A DNA stretch of 20,457 nt. It comes from Litorimonas sp039962885 (GTDB taxonomy: Bacteria; Pseudomonadota; Alphaproteobacteria; Caulobacterales; Maricaulaceae). How positions within the stretch are numbered: position 1 is the first letter of the stretch; the number at the start of each line of letters is the position of its first letter. Position numbers and translations under genes: made by a program. Below, in pieces: positions 8,145-15,430 of this stretch. The stretch covers positions 1 through 20,457 of the forward strand of contig JBDVGI010000133.1 in NCBI GenBank assembly GCA_039962885.1, given 5' to 3'. The notes under the pieces were generated by a model that saw only the letters and a list, made by a program, of their open reading frames with translations, had not been told where the DNA came from and did no database searches.

Positions 8145-9221
8145 CTATGCCTTGAAATTTGGATCAAATGGCGGTGGAAAAATTCGCCATTTTGGTAAAA
8201 TGGCGAGCATAAGCTTGCGGGCTTCATGCCAGCCAACGCCTAAAAATACAATAACCCCGCCAAGGATGATGAGAGTGAAAATTAAACTCGTCCCAACCCC
8301 TGTTCCGGCGGCCATGAAAAGGGATGTGATGGCAAAACCTGTATAACCCAATGCACTCACAATAAGGGCGCGGCGGTTAATGGCTAGGCCTATGAGAGTC
8401 AGGAAACTAATTATAAGTAATACAATAATGGCATCAAAACTATCTAAACTAAAAATTGGCACTATCCCGAATAATTTATCGGTCTTAAGGGCAACCCCCG
8501 TAATTGCCATACCGTGAATAATTAATGGAGCCGCTAAAAAATGCAGCCAAAACGCATTATCTGCAAAACGGGTTGTACGGTGTTGGTCGTTGGTGTCATA
8601 GGCTAAGGCAGCGCTAAATATAACAAGCCCTGATAATCCAAGGATAACGCCAAGATTGTTTTTGGTTAAGCTTGGCGCGAATTGCGCTAAGAGAGAAAAG
8701 AGCAAAAATAAAGCTGACGCCGCGATAAGGGCTATGCAAAATGGTAAACGGACTCGCCAATAAAATAGGGCCATTACGCCGAGTGTGACAAGAGCTGCAA
8801 GTGATCCGCCCCCTCCCAAAAGAGCCGCGAAGCCGCGTTGTGAAAACATTAAAAAGCTGAGGGCTATGATAAGACTGGGCAAGTGAGCGCGTTTCTTGCG
8901 GCCAAAATATTCTGCGCCGACCCACATAAGCCCTGCTGCACCAATAAATAAAACGCCACCGCCTAATAAATGTGTCAAGCCCAGCACTCCGAGTGCCAGT
9001 AGGATAAGACCAATGGCGATAAAGACATCTGAAAAACTGCGTAGGAACCGCATATTATCTTCATGGCCAATCGTGGATTGGTTGGGCAGGTCATTCTGAC
9101 GGACGTTTGCGGTGGTTTTTTTGCTTTGTAGTTCCGCCCGCATAGATGCGGCTTGGTCTCGGGAAATAATACCTGCCTCTAGGGCAGATGTAATTTGGGG
9201 ACCCGTGAGTTGCGATGTCAT
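8145..9221 (-). CDS. DUF2157-like multi-pass membrane protein
   Basis: A 358-residue protein with a short soluble N-terminus (about 1-55, beginning LTGPQITSALEAGIISRDQA) and then roughly ten hydrophobic segments to the C-terminus. The N-terminal helix pair with a 'G-I-I-S-x-x-Q' pattern followed by a membrane array is typical of DUF2157 proteins, which have no established function. AAGGGG lies about 9 bases before the ATG. The gene is upstream of hslU on the same strand with 40 bases between them, but hslU appears to have its own promoter. A perfect 10-bp hairpin followed by a T run lies inside the last codons (separate entry). Family assignment is from the overall pattern and is moderately sure. 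Confidence 0.7.
   Translation of the reverse strand: MTSQLTGPQITSALEAGIISRDQAASMRAELQSKKTTANVRQNDLPNQSTIGHEDNMRFLRSFSDVFIAIGLILLALGVLGLTHLLGGGVLFIGAAGLMWVGAEYFGRKKRAHLPSLIIALSFLMFSQRGFAALLGGGGSLAALVTLGVMALFYWRVRLPFCIALIAASALFLLFSLLAQFAPSLTKNNLGVILGLSGLVIFSAALAYDTNDQHRTTRFADNAFWLHFLAAPLIIHGMAITGVALKTDKLFGIVPIFSLDSFDAIIVLLIISFLTLIGLAINRRALIVSALGYTGFAITSLFMAAGTGVGTSLIFTLIILGGVIVFLGVGWHEARKLMLAILPKWRIFPPPFDPNFKA
8178..8206 (-). terminator. Terminator-like hairpin inside the 3' end of the DUF2157 gene
   Basis: On the minus strand a perfect 10-bp stem (TCGCCATTTT, loop ACC, AAAATGGCGA) is followed by ATTTTT. It looks like an intrinsic terminator but lies about 12 codons before the stop codon. A third arm, CGCCATTT (8173-8166), could pair with the second arm instead. 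It may be a coding coincidence; the function is uncertain. Confidence 0.35.
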
Positions 9222-9284
9222 AATGCTCTACCCCTTAATCATATCTGCTTGTGAGCTATTTTTATTTGGCCTACAGCATTTCGT

Positions 9285-10847
9285 ATGAATGTAAAAGCTC
9301 CAGATAAAAACTGTGCGGTCATTATTGGTGTGGGTCAATATAAAGACAGCGCTGCGCAAGACATGTCTACTCCGTCTGAATTTAAAGGGCCTGTGTATAT
9401 GGGAACTCAAGCAGCGACCCGCGCTCTATCCGATACTCACGAAAACGCGCAAATACGTGCCGTCGTAGCAAACCAAATTGATACAGTTTTTTGCGCGCGC
9501 ACATTTGCCGATAGCGGGCCATTATTTCCGTGTCCCTTTGGGCGTTCAAAAAACATGGGGGCGGCGATAGCGCGCGGCGCAGGCATATATTCATCGCGGC
9601 ATGTTTATGCGGTTATTGGCGGGGACACTCCGCAAAGCTTGGTGGCTGAGGCCGCTGAAGAAATAGAAGCGGGAGCTGCAAAAGCTGTGATGATTTGCGG
9701 CGGGGAGGCTATTGCAAATATGAAAACGGCGATGCGCGTAGGGATGGCGCTAGACTGGTCAGATGATGTTGAAGCGCCGTTAGAAGACCGCGGATTTTTC
9801 ACGCCTAATTGTCCGCCTCTTATGAGCCGCTCGGCCATGCAACATCAGCTTTATACACCGATAGAATATTACGGCCTATTGGAAAATGCTCGCCGTGCCC
9901 GTCAAGGGCTTTCGCGCGAAGATTACCGTAAGACTATTTCAGAAATTATGGGCGGAATGCTGCAGACATCAATTGGTAATCCATTCTCAGCACATTCAGA
10001 TATCGATAAAGATTTACTAACCCTCACCCCTGCGAATCCATTATTTACGGATATTTATAGCAAAGCAATTTTGCCGAAGGATGCTGTTAATCAAGGGGCC
10101 GCAGTGATAATGACAAGTTATGGCCGTGCAATTGATATGGGACTTGACCCATCGCGTTTTGTTTATTTGCAGGCTCATGTTGAAGGGAGTGAGTCTCCAG
10201 TTTTGGAGAGGCCTGACATTGATAAATCCCCAGTGCTAGAGGCCTGTATCACGCACGCCATGGCCACGGCTAATGTAACAGCGCAGGATATAAACTTATA
10301 TGATTTATACAGTTGCTTTCCAATTGTGTTAAAAGAAAGCGCTAAGGTTTTAGGCCTTAATGTTTATAAAGATAATTTAACCTTGACGGGAGGCCTCGCT
10401 TTTTTTGGCGGACCGGGAAATAATTACTCGCTTCATGGCATAGTAGATATGGTCAATCAGATAAGAGATAAGAGCGGTTTAAATTATGGGTTGATACATG
10501 CCAATGGCGGATTTATGAGCAAACATGCGGTTGGAATATATAGCAATAAAGCTGCGTCTTATCCTACACGGATCATTCGGCATATGGCAGAAGATGGGCC
10601 AGCCTTAAAAACAATAGACGCTGCGAGCGGAGCGGGAATGCTTGAGAGTTTTTGCGTAAACTATAGACAAGGCGTTGCGGTCAACGCGGTCATTATTGGG
10701 CACCTAAAAGATAACGGACACAGATTTTATGCTAAGCCTAAGCCAGAACACATCACTGATTTACTAAATTGGTTAATTGGTGATGATCCTTTTGGGCAGG
10801 CGGTTGAGATATATACTGATGGTATAAAAAATTACTTCATGCGATAA
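9285..10847 (+). CDS. Thiolase-like protein (TLP1/SCP2-thiolase type), annotated in relatives as acetyl-CoA acetyltransferase
   Basis: This 520-residue protein has the thiolase fold followed by an extra C-terminal domain of about 110 residues. Recognisable pieces are GGDTPQSLVAEAAEEIEAG (112-130), LYDLYSCFPIVL, LTGGLAFFGGPGNNYSLHG and GLIHANGGFMSKHAVGIYS. The last three are typical of the mycobacterial TLP1/SCP2-type group. By eye, the places of the usual nucleophilic cysteine, the GHP histidine and the CxG cysteine carry glycine/aspartate, glycine (GGP) and asparagine, so ordinary thiolase chemistry is doubtful. The extra C-terminal domain matches the OB/beta-barrel addition described for TLP1. 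Acyl-CoA binding is plausible; a reaction cannot be named. No clear ribosome site precedes the ATG. It is the only plus-strand gene inside the hsl region and converges on hslV. Confidence 0.8.
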   Translation: MNVKAPDKNCAVIIGVGQYKDSAAQDMSTPSEFKGPVYMGTQAATRALSDTHENAQIRAVVANQIDTVFCARTFADSGPLFPCPFGRSKNMGAAIARGAGIYSSRHVYAVIGGDTPQSLVAEAAEEIEAGAAKAVMICGGEAIANMKTAMRVGMALDWSDDVEAPLEDRGFFTPNCPPLMSRSAMQHQLYTPIEYYGLLENARRARQGLSREDYRKTISEIMGGMLQTSIGNPFSAHSDIDKDLLTLTPANPLFTDIYSKAILPKDAVNQGAAVIMTSYGRAIDMGLDPSRFVYLQAHVEGSESPVLERPDIDKSPVLEACITHAMATANVTAQDINLYDLYSCFPIVLKESAKVLGLNVYKDNLTLTGGLAFFGGPGNNYSLHGIVDMVNQIRDKSGLNYGLIHANGGFMSKHAVGIYSNKAASYPTRIIRHMAEDGPALKTIDAASGAGMLESFCVNYRQGVAVNAVIIGHLKDNGHRFYAKPKPEHITDLLNWLIGDDPFGQAVEIYTDGIKNYFMR

Positions 10848-10867
10848 ATTACTCACACAGTAGGGGA

Positions 10868-11440
10868 CTAATCTGTTTTCAGAGATTCCAAAGTTAGGTT
10901 TCCATTAGTAAAAACACATACACGGTCTGCAATTCCCATTGCTTTGCGTGCGAGAGTTTCAGCATCTTTTTCATATTCATCCATCGCTAGCGCAGCAGAA
11001 AGTGCATAATTTCCGCCAGACCCAATGGCGGCGATACCGCTATCAGGTTGCACAACATCACCATTGCCTGTAAGGATAAATGTTTCAGATTTGTCAGCGA
11101 CAATCATCATGGCCTGTAATTGACGCAAATATTTATCCATACGCCAATCTTTAGCGAGTTCCACACAAGCGCGCGCGAGTTGCGTTGGGTGTTGTTCTAA
11201 TTTTGCTTCAAGTCGTTCAAGCAATGCAAAGGCATCAGCGGTTGCGCCAGCAAAGCCAGTCAACACTTTCCCGCCCGCAAGGGTGCGAACCTTACGTGCG
11301 CTAGCTTTCATCACCGTATTGCCTGCGCTCACCTGTCCATCGCCGACAATAACGACTTTGCCGTTTTTACGAACAGATAAAATTGTCGTGCCGCGCCATT
11401 GGCTGGCGTCGGCGTAATCATGGTGAGGATTATATGTCAT
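10868..11440 (-). CDS. hslV: ATP-dependent protease peptidase subunit HslV
   Basis: HslV is the threonine peptidase, a 20S-proteasome beta-subunit relative, that forms the degradation chamber with HslU. The 190 residues carry RGTTILSVRKNGKVVIVGDG near the N-terminus. As in other alphaproteobacteria a short propeptide precedes the nucleophile, here predicted as Thr18 after Gly17. GDGQVSAGNTVMK, the ARKVRTLAGGKVLTGFAGATADAF block and the C-terminal GIADRVCVFTNGN match the family. The ATG has no ribosome site and lies six bases after a heat-shock-like -10 element. It is distal in a minus-strand series (trx, lonB-like, trm112-like, DUF1244), but the promoter suggests independent heat-shock control. 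hslU is 2.8 kb away, an unusual separation. Confidence 0.96.
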   Translation of the reverse strand: MTYNPHHDYADASQWRGTTILSVRKNGKVVIVGDGQVSAGNTVMKASARKVRTLAGGKVLTGFAGATADAFALLERLEAKLEQHPTQLARACVELAKDWRMDKYLRQLQAMMIVADKSETFILTGNGDVVQPDSGIAAIGSGGNYALSAALAMDEYEKDAETLARKAMGIADRVCVFTNGNLTLESLKTD

Positions 11441-11446
11441 AACGTT

Positions 11447-11476
11447 TAAATGGGGGCGTATAAGCCCCGCGTCAAG
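11447..11476 (-). promoter_or_regulatory. RpoH (sigma-32)-type promoter of hslV
   Basis: On the minus strand CTTG (11476-11473) is followed by CCCCATTTA, with CCCAT starting 18 bases after CTTG (11454-11447). This matches the sigma-32 pattern and the hslU promoter. Six bases separate it from the hslV ATG. The spacer contains GGGGC-TTATAC-GCCCC, a 5-bp inverted repeat. Confidence 0.65.
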
Positions 11477-11485
11477 ATAGGGCGG

Positions 11486-11788
11486 CTAACAACTACTAAG
11501 CGCTGCAAAGGCGGCAAGTTGTTCGGGCGTAGCTTTAGGTTGATATTGGTCTTTCCATTGGCCGTAATCCATACCGTAAATACGTTCACGCGCTGCGTCT
11601 AAATCAACGGGAAGCCCCGTATCTTGCGCGGCAGCTTTATACCATTTTGATAGGCAGTTACGGCAAAACCCGGATAAAATCATAAGGTCTATATTTTGAA
11701 CATCTTTATTGTCATCTAGATGCTTCAAAAGTCGCCGAAATGTGGCGGCGTCTAGGGCGTCTTGTTGGGCTTGTGTTAAGTCGGACAT
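11486..11788 (-). CDS. DUF1244 domain protein
   Basis: This 100-residue small cytoplasmic protein belongs to the DUF1244 family of unknown function. The hallmark is DVQNIDLMILSGFCRNCLSKWY (about residues 29-50), with a CxxC pair, followed by ARERIYGMDYGQWKDQYQ. It lies 31 bases after the Trm112-like gene and 45 before hslV on the same strand, suggesting a shared transcript. No good ribosome site is visible before the ATG at 11788. Function is not known; the family membership is clear from the conserved cysteine block. Confidence 0.88.
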   Translation of the reverse strand: MSDLTQAQQDALDAATFRRLLKHLDDNKDVQNIDLMILSGFCRNCLSKWYKAAAQDTGLPVDLDAARERIYGMDYGQWKDQYQPKATPEQLAAFAALSSC

Positions 11789-11819
11789 AATTTATTTCAA
11801 TCTGAATTTTATAATTACT

Positions 11820-12032
11820 CTAGTCTAAAGTTTTCGCCGCGCTCTCAAGTAATATTGGAACGCCGTCGCGAATCGGGTAAGCCAGTTTGGCTTTTTTACT
11901 AATTAATTCATTTGTTGCTTTATCATAGGTTAGCGGCCCGCGTGTTTTTGGACATACTAAAATGCCTAGCATTTTTGGATCAATGCGGGCTTTTAAACTA
12001 TGGGGCTCTGAGCTGTTATGTGTGTTTGGCAT
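11820..12032 (-). CDS. Trm112/UPF0434 (YcaR) family small protein
   Basis: From the ATG at 12032 this is a 70-residue protein with IDPKMLGILVCPKTRGPLTYD and KAKLAYPIRDGVPILLESAA, the signature of the Trm112-like UPF0434 family. Eukaryotic and archaeal Trm112 activate methyltransferases; the bacterial short form has no settled role. The frame stays open to an ATG at 12092, inside the preceding Lon-domain gene, but those 20 extra residues do not fit the family, so the later start is chosen. It is part of the minus-strand trx to hslV series. Confidence 0.88.
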   Translation of the reverse strand: MPNTHNSSEPHSLKARIDPKMLGILVCPKTRGPLTYDKATNELISKKAKLAYPIRDGVPILLESAAKTLD

Positions 12033-12072
12033 AGATGTTCTTATTGTATGTGGTGGAGTTAAAATAAGCCTA

Positions 12073-12738
12073 TTAATTTCGTATAACGCCATTATCTTTA
12101 TTAGAATATAAATGCATTAATCCAATTAATAAACGGCGGCGATCATCACTTGTTGGGGCCTCTAATAAGGATTGTTTATCTTCTGCCTCAAAAGGACTAA
12201 TCATGGCGGCTTGGTTAATTAATATTGGAAGCGGAATTTCTGTAAGACTGTCCCAATCAACTTGGACTTGCAAAGACTTAGCCAATGTCTTCATGGCAAC
12301 TGTTAAGGCCGCGCGGTCACCACGGTCCGTATCGGAGAAGGCTTCGGATGTTTGTTTGGCGGCATGAATATCGGCATCTGCCTCAAAGGCTTCGAAACTA
12401 ATTTCGGCTTGACGGTAAGGGGTTTTTACATCTAGTTCTTTTGTGATTGTAAACCGCTTCAATCCCTTGAGAACAACAAGGTAACGCCCATCTTCTGATT
12501 CAGAAAATTGTGTAATACGGCCAAGCCCCCCAATTTTAGCGAGCTCATTATTTGGGTTTTGCACCATGCCAATAAGGCGGTCACACTTAAGCGCATCATC
12601 AATCATGTTTAAGTAACGCGGTTCAAATATATTTAGTGGTAAATCGCAAGCAGGCAGTAGCATCGCCCCGCCGAGCGGAAAAATAGCAATTTGTTTTGGC
12701 GTTGTCCGGCGGGTTAGGGATTTATAATGTGTGCTCAT
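12073..12738 (-). CDS. Lon substrate-binding (LON N-terminal) domain protein
   Basis: This 221-residue protein consists only of the N-terminal substrate-recognition domain of Lon protease, with no ATPase or protease part. Family motifs are IAIFPLGGAMLLPACDLPLNIFEPRYLNMIDDAL (residues 17-50) and the GLGRITQFSESEDGRYLVVLKGLKRF beta region. Standalone LON proteins are widespread in alphaproteobacteria next to a thioredoxin-domain protein and a Trm112-like protein, exactly as here; their job is unknown. The gap from the trx stop is 26 bases, so they are probably cotranscribed. Confidence 0.9.
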   Translation of the reverse strand: MSTHYKSLTRRTTPKQIAIFPLGGAMLLPACDLPLNIFEPRYLNMIDDALKCDRLIGMVQNPNNELAKIGGLGRITQFSESEDGRYLVVLKGLKRFTITKELDVKTPYRQAEISFEAFEADADIHAAKQTSEAFSDTDRGDRAALTVAMKTLAKSLQVQVDWDSLTEIPLPILINQAAMISPFEAEDKQSLLEAPTSDDRRRLLIGLMHLYSNKDNGVIRN

Positions 12739-12764
12739 AGGTTAGATCTATGCCTGAATTAATT

Positions 12765-13664
12765 TTATGCAAATAATATTGACGATAATTCTCTGCGACC
12801 ATTGATGGAAACGTCTGACTCGGTGCCTTCGGCTTCAAATATTGTTAGTAAAAACATACGTGCGGCTTCATTATTATATGCGCGGTTTTTGGCGATAGAA
12901 TACAGTAAATGTTCTACAGCTTCTGCGTTACGTCCATTGGCTGCCAAGGCTTTGGCCAGCTCTAGGCGAGCATCAAGATTATCAGGCTGCGCATTGACGG
13001 CCGCGAGAAAGTCTGCTGCGGCATCATCTTCGACGGGCGCAGCAGTTAAAGAAAGCTTTGAGGCAATTGCCGTGATTTCAGGGTGGCTGGCAATTTTATC
13101 GCTAACTGCAGAAATAAGTTGCGCCGCGCCTTCATCATTTCCGCCCTCGAGGTATAAGCGCGCCAAGCCTGCGATAGCTTCGGGGCTTTCAGGGTCAAGG
13201 CTCATTGCGCTGGCAAAATCTTGAGCCGCTCCGCCTGGGTCGCCCGCCGCTAAGCTGTCTTTGGCGCGGGCAACAAGCACTTTGGCTTCATCAGCAGGGT
13301 TTACATCACCAGATAACCGCGCCACAAATTTATTTAATTCACTTTCAGGCTGTCCGCCCATAAAGCCATCAACGGGTTGTCCGTCTTTAAATCCAAATAC
13401 TGCAGGAATAGAGCGCACCTGTAGCTGCCCTGCGATTTGCGGGTTTTCGTCAATATTAATCTTTACCATTTTGACTTTACCGCCTGCTGTTTTTACGGCG
13501 CGTTCGAGCGCAGGCATAAGCTGTTTGCACGGCCCGCACCAAGGCGCCCAAAAATCAACAATGACAGGAGTTTCTTTGGAGGTCTCAATAACATCGGCCA
13601 TGAAGGCCATGTCTGAGCTATCTTTGATAAGGTCTTGCGTCATATTGGGTATCGTCTCAGCCAT
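12765..13664 (-). CDS. Thioredoxin-domain/TPR chaperone (CnoX/YbbN family)
   Basis: This 299-residue protein has an N-terminal thioredoxin domain (about 12-120) with the redox motif WCGPC at Cys43/Cys46 and a C-terminal half of helical TPR-like repeats rich in alanine. This layout is that of CnoX/YbbN, which protects proteins from oxidation-linked aggregation and passes them to GroEL. Because the CGPC pair is intact, real thiol-disulfide activity is possible, unlike E. coli YbbN, which lacks it. AAGGA sits 8-9 bases before the ATG. Farther upstream CTTG-N17-CCCACATA (13738-13710, minus) is a weak heat-shock promoter candidate. The gene heads the series with the Lon-domain, Trm112-like and DUF1244 genes. 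Confidence 0.88.
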   Translation of the reverse strand: MAETIPNMTQDLIKDSSDMAFMADVIETSKETPVIVDFWAPWCGPCKQLMPALERAVKTAGGKVKMVKINIDENPQIAGQLQVRSIPAVFGFKDGQPVDGFMGGQPESELNKFVARLSGDVNPADEAKVLVARAKDSLAAGDPGGAAQDFASAMSLDPESPEAIAGLARLYLEGGNDEGAAQLISAVSDKIASHPEITAIASKLSLTAAPVEDDAAADFLAAVNAQPDNLDARLELAKALAANGRNAEAVEHLLYSIAKNRAYNNEAARMFLLTIFEAEGTESDVSINGRRELSSILFA

Positions 13665-13756
13665 TATATATCCTTAAGAAATGTTCTTAAAACAAGTGTA
13701 TCTGAGGATTATGTGGGAGTATATGCACAAAATGCAAGAGGCGTACTGGGCAGACT

Positions 13757-14272
13757 TTAATGATTAAATTGGCCAAAATCGATCACGATTGGGTTATGTC
13801 CCGTAGCCTTAGCAAATTTTATCATATCCGCACTTGAAATAGCTGTTGTCGCATTATTGAGGAGTGGGTGGAAATTGAAAATGTCATGTTCCGTGAGAGC
13901 CTCGTCAATAATAAGCTGCACAGTGTGGCTAGTATCATTTATGACGGAAAATAAGGTGACGGACCCTGGCGTAACCCCTAAATGCTCTAATAAATATTCA
14001 GGCTTGCCAAATGACAGTCGTTTACAGCCCAAAGCCCCGTGTAATTTGTTAATTTTAATTTCTGTGTCGCTCTGTGCGCAAATCAGAAAAAACGCGCCTG
14101 CTTTGTCTTTTAGGAATAAGTTCTTCGTATTGGCTCCGCGCATTTTAGCCTTTAATTCTGCCCCGTCTTCTACTGTAAAACTAGGCTCATGTTCGATCGT
14201 GTCGTGAGGAATGTTATTTTTATCTAAATAGGTAAATAAATATTCGCGGCTGACAGGCGAGGCATCTTGCAT
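13757..14272 (-). CDS. Prolyl-tRNA editing protein (ProXp/PrdX, YbaK domain)
   Basis: This 171-residue protein is a standalone YbaK/EbsC-type editing domain that removes wrongly attached amino acids, mainly alanine, from tRNA-Pro in the cytoplasm. Visible blocks are VEDGAELKAKMRGANTKNLFLKDK (about 29-53), with the conserved lysine region, GKPEYLLEHLGVTPGSVTLFS, and the C-terminal GHNPIVIDF. It is similar in size to the PrdX/ProXp-ala group; the precise specificity cannot be read from the sequence. It diverges from the DUF6065 gene with only 42 bases between the two ATGs, and precedes the thioredoxin gene by 92 bases. Confidence 0.85.
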   Translation of the reverse strand: MQDASPVSREYLFTYLDKNNIPHDTIEHEPSFTVEDGAELKAKMRGANTKNLFLKDKAGAFFLICAQSDTEIKINKLHGALGCKRLSFGKPEYLLEHLGVTPGSVTLFSVINDTSHTVQLIIDEALTEHDIFNFHPLLNNATTAISSADMIKFAKATGHNPIVIDFGQFNH

Positions 14273-14314
14273 TCAGGCTTTCCTTTTTATCTTATACAAG
14301 GCAGATATAACGAT

Positions 14315-15106
14315 ATGGACCCTAAAAAACAGCTTTTTCTTGATGCATATAAAATCCATGAAAGCGGTGCACCGCCGTTAGTCCCCGGCCGCGCGCGACG
14401 TGATTGGATGGATAGTTTTGTTGATCGTCATCCATATCGTTGCCTGCCTTTAACAATGGCTAACTCTACGGGTTGGGAATTAACCTGTCCTTTTGCAATT
14501 GACGTCACATGGAATGGCGGGCCAAATGAGGGAGACTTAACGGTATCCTCCCCCGATAGGCCTGAGGCTGTTGCTAGTCTTGCCTCAAGTCATTTCCGCA
14601 AGGGTATTGTCACATTTCATACGGGGTATTTATTTCGAACTCCGCCGGGTTGGGCGGTGATGTGTGGGGGGCCGCCAAATTGGCCCAAAGACGGAGTTTA
14701 CCCGTTATCGGGCCTTGTTGAAAGTGATTGGCTACCTTTCCCATTTACAATGAATTGGCAAATGACACGGCCAGGAACAGTGCGCTTTGAAAAGGACGAG
14801 CCATTTTGTTTTATAACATTGTCTGAACATCACAGGCTTGAAGCGATCGAGCCTAAGATAAAATCTTTTAGTTCGAATAAAGTTCTAAAGCGGGATTATG
14901 ACAATTGGAACAAGAGCCGCGATAGCTTCAACACAAAGCTAGCCTTGCTTGACCCAGAAGTGGTCTCTAAAGGGTGGCAAAGGCATTATATGAAGGGTGA
15001 GGCTCCCAGTGGGAATAAGCCCTCTGATACGCATTTGACGAAAAGACGCTTAAAGCCGCCAAAAGACGTGACGGGGGCTGCGTTATTGACGCCAAAACCA
15101 AAGTAA
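14315..15106 (+). CDS. DUF6065 family protein
   Basis: This 263-residue soluble protein resembles the DUF6065 family. It has RRDWMDSFVDRHPYRCLPLTMANSTGWEL in the first 60 residues and FRTPPGWAVMCGGPPNWPKDGVYPLSGLVESDWLPFPFTMNWQ further on, all rich in tryptophan, proline and glycine. It has no signal peptide or membrane segment. The function of the family is unknown. An ATG at 14315 is preferred over an in-frame TTG at 14267 that would overlap prdX; AAGG is about 13 bases before the ATG, a loose ribosome site. It is the last chromosomal gene before tRNA-Gly and the island. Confidence 0.72.
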   Translation: MDPKKQLFLDAYKIHESGAPPLVPGRARRDWMDSFVDRHPYRCLPLTMANSTGWELTCPFAIDVTWNGGPNEGDLTVSSPDRPEAVASLASSHFRKGIVTFHTGYLFRTPPGWAVMCGGPPNWPKDGVYPLSGLVESDWLPFPFTMNWQMTRPGTVRFEKDEPFCFITLSEHHRLEAIEPKIKSFSSNKVLKRDYDNWNKSRDSFNTKLALLDPEVVSKGWQRHYMKGEAPSGNKPSDTHLTKRRLKPPKDVTGAALLTPKPK

Positions 15107-15190
15107 TCAGTCATATAAGTCCATTTCGATCGGGCTCATGCCGTAGAGAGAATAATTTACACACGGCGTAAAAAATTTTGGAAGACGGGC

Positions 15191-15218
15191 TTGTAATTAC
15201 TGAAATTTTGCGTATATA
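15191..15218 (+). promoter_or_regulatory. Candidate promoter of tRNA-Gly
   Basis: TTGTAA (15191-15196), 16 bases, then TATATA (15213-15218). The start would fall near 15225, leaving a leader of about 37 bases before the tRNA. That leader contains GCGGG-CTTG-CCCGC (15233-15246), nested within the 10-bp inverted repeat ATTTTGCGTA/TACGCAAAAT (15205-15214 and 15249-15258). Confidence 0.5.
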
Positions 15219-15262
15219 GCGGTTTCTGCCAAGCGGGCTTGCCCGCACTACGCAAAATATGA

Positions 15263-15337
15263 GCGGGCGTAGCTCAGTGGTAGAGCATCACCTTGCCAAG
15301 GTGAGGGTCGTGAATTCGAATTTCATCGCCCGCTCCA
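15263..15337 (+). tRNA. tRNA-Gly (GCC anticodon)
   Basis: The acceptor arms GCGGGCG (15263-15269) and CGCCCGC (15327-15333) pair perfectly, followed by discriminator T and an encoded CCA. The D arm begins with AGCTCAGTGG. The anticodon arm is TCACC-TTGCCAA-GGTGA with anticodon GCC at 15295-15297, and the T loop is TTCGAAT. Length with CCA is 75. It reads Gly codons GGC/GGU. The integrase gene follows 94 bases later, so this tRNA's 3' half is the presumed integration site. Confidence 0.97.
15310..15337. other. Presumed attachment-site half at the 3' end of tRNA-Gly
   Basis: A tyrosine recombinase gene sits directly downstream of an intact tRNA 3' end, the usual attL/attB location. The partner direct repeat was not found within the window, as expected if the island extends past the right edge. 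The exact core length is unknown. TGCTACAG occurs twice 13 bases apart (15390-15397 and 15403-15410) between the tRNA and the integrase and could be arm-type binding sites. Confidence 0.4.
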
Positions 15338-15430
15338 TTATTCTTTATCCCATTGTTTTTATTATAAGGGGTTGAAAGAACTTATTATTTGCTACAGCTT
15401 TCTGCTACAGTATCTTGATAAGAGACCTTT

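Noticed and set aside
12802..13224. Plus-strand 140-codon ORF opposite the CnoX-like gene
   Set aside because: It is the antisense shadow of a conserved protein; its serine/alanine-rich translation shows no family features.
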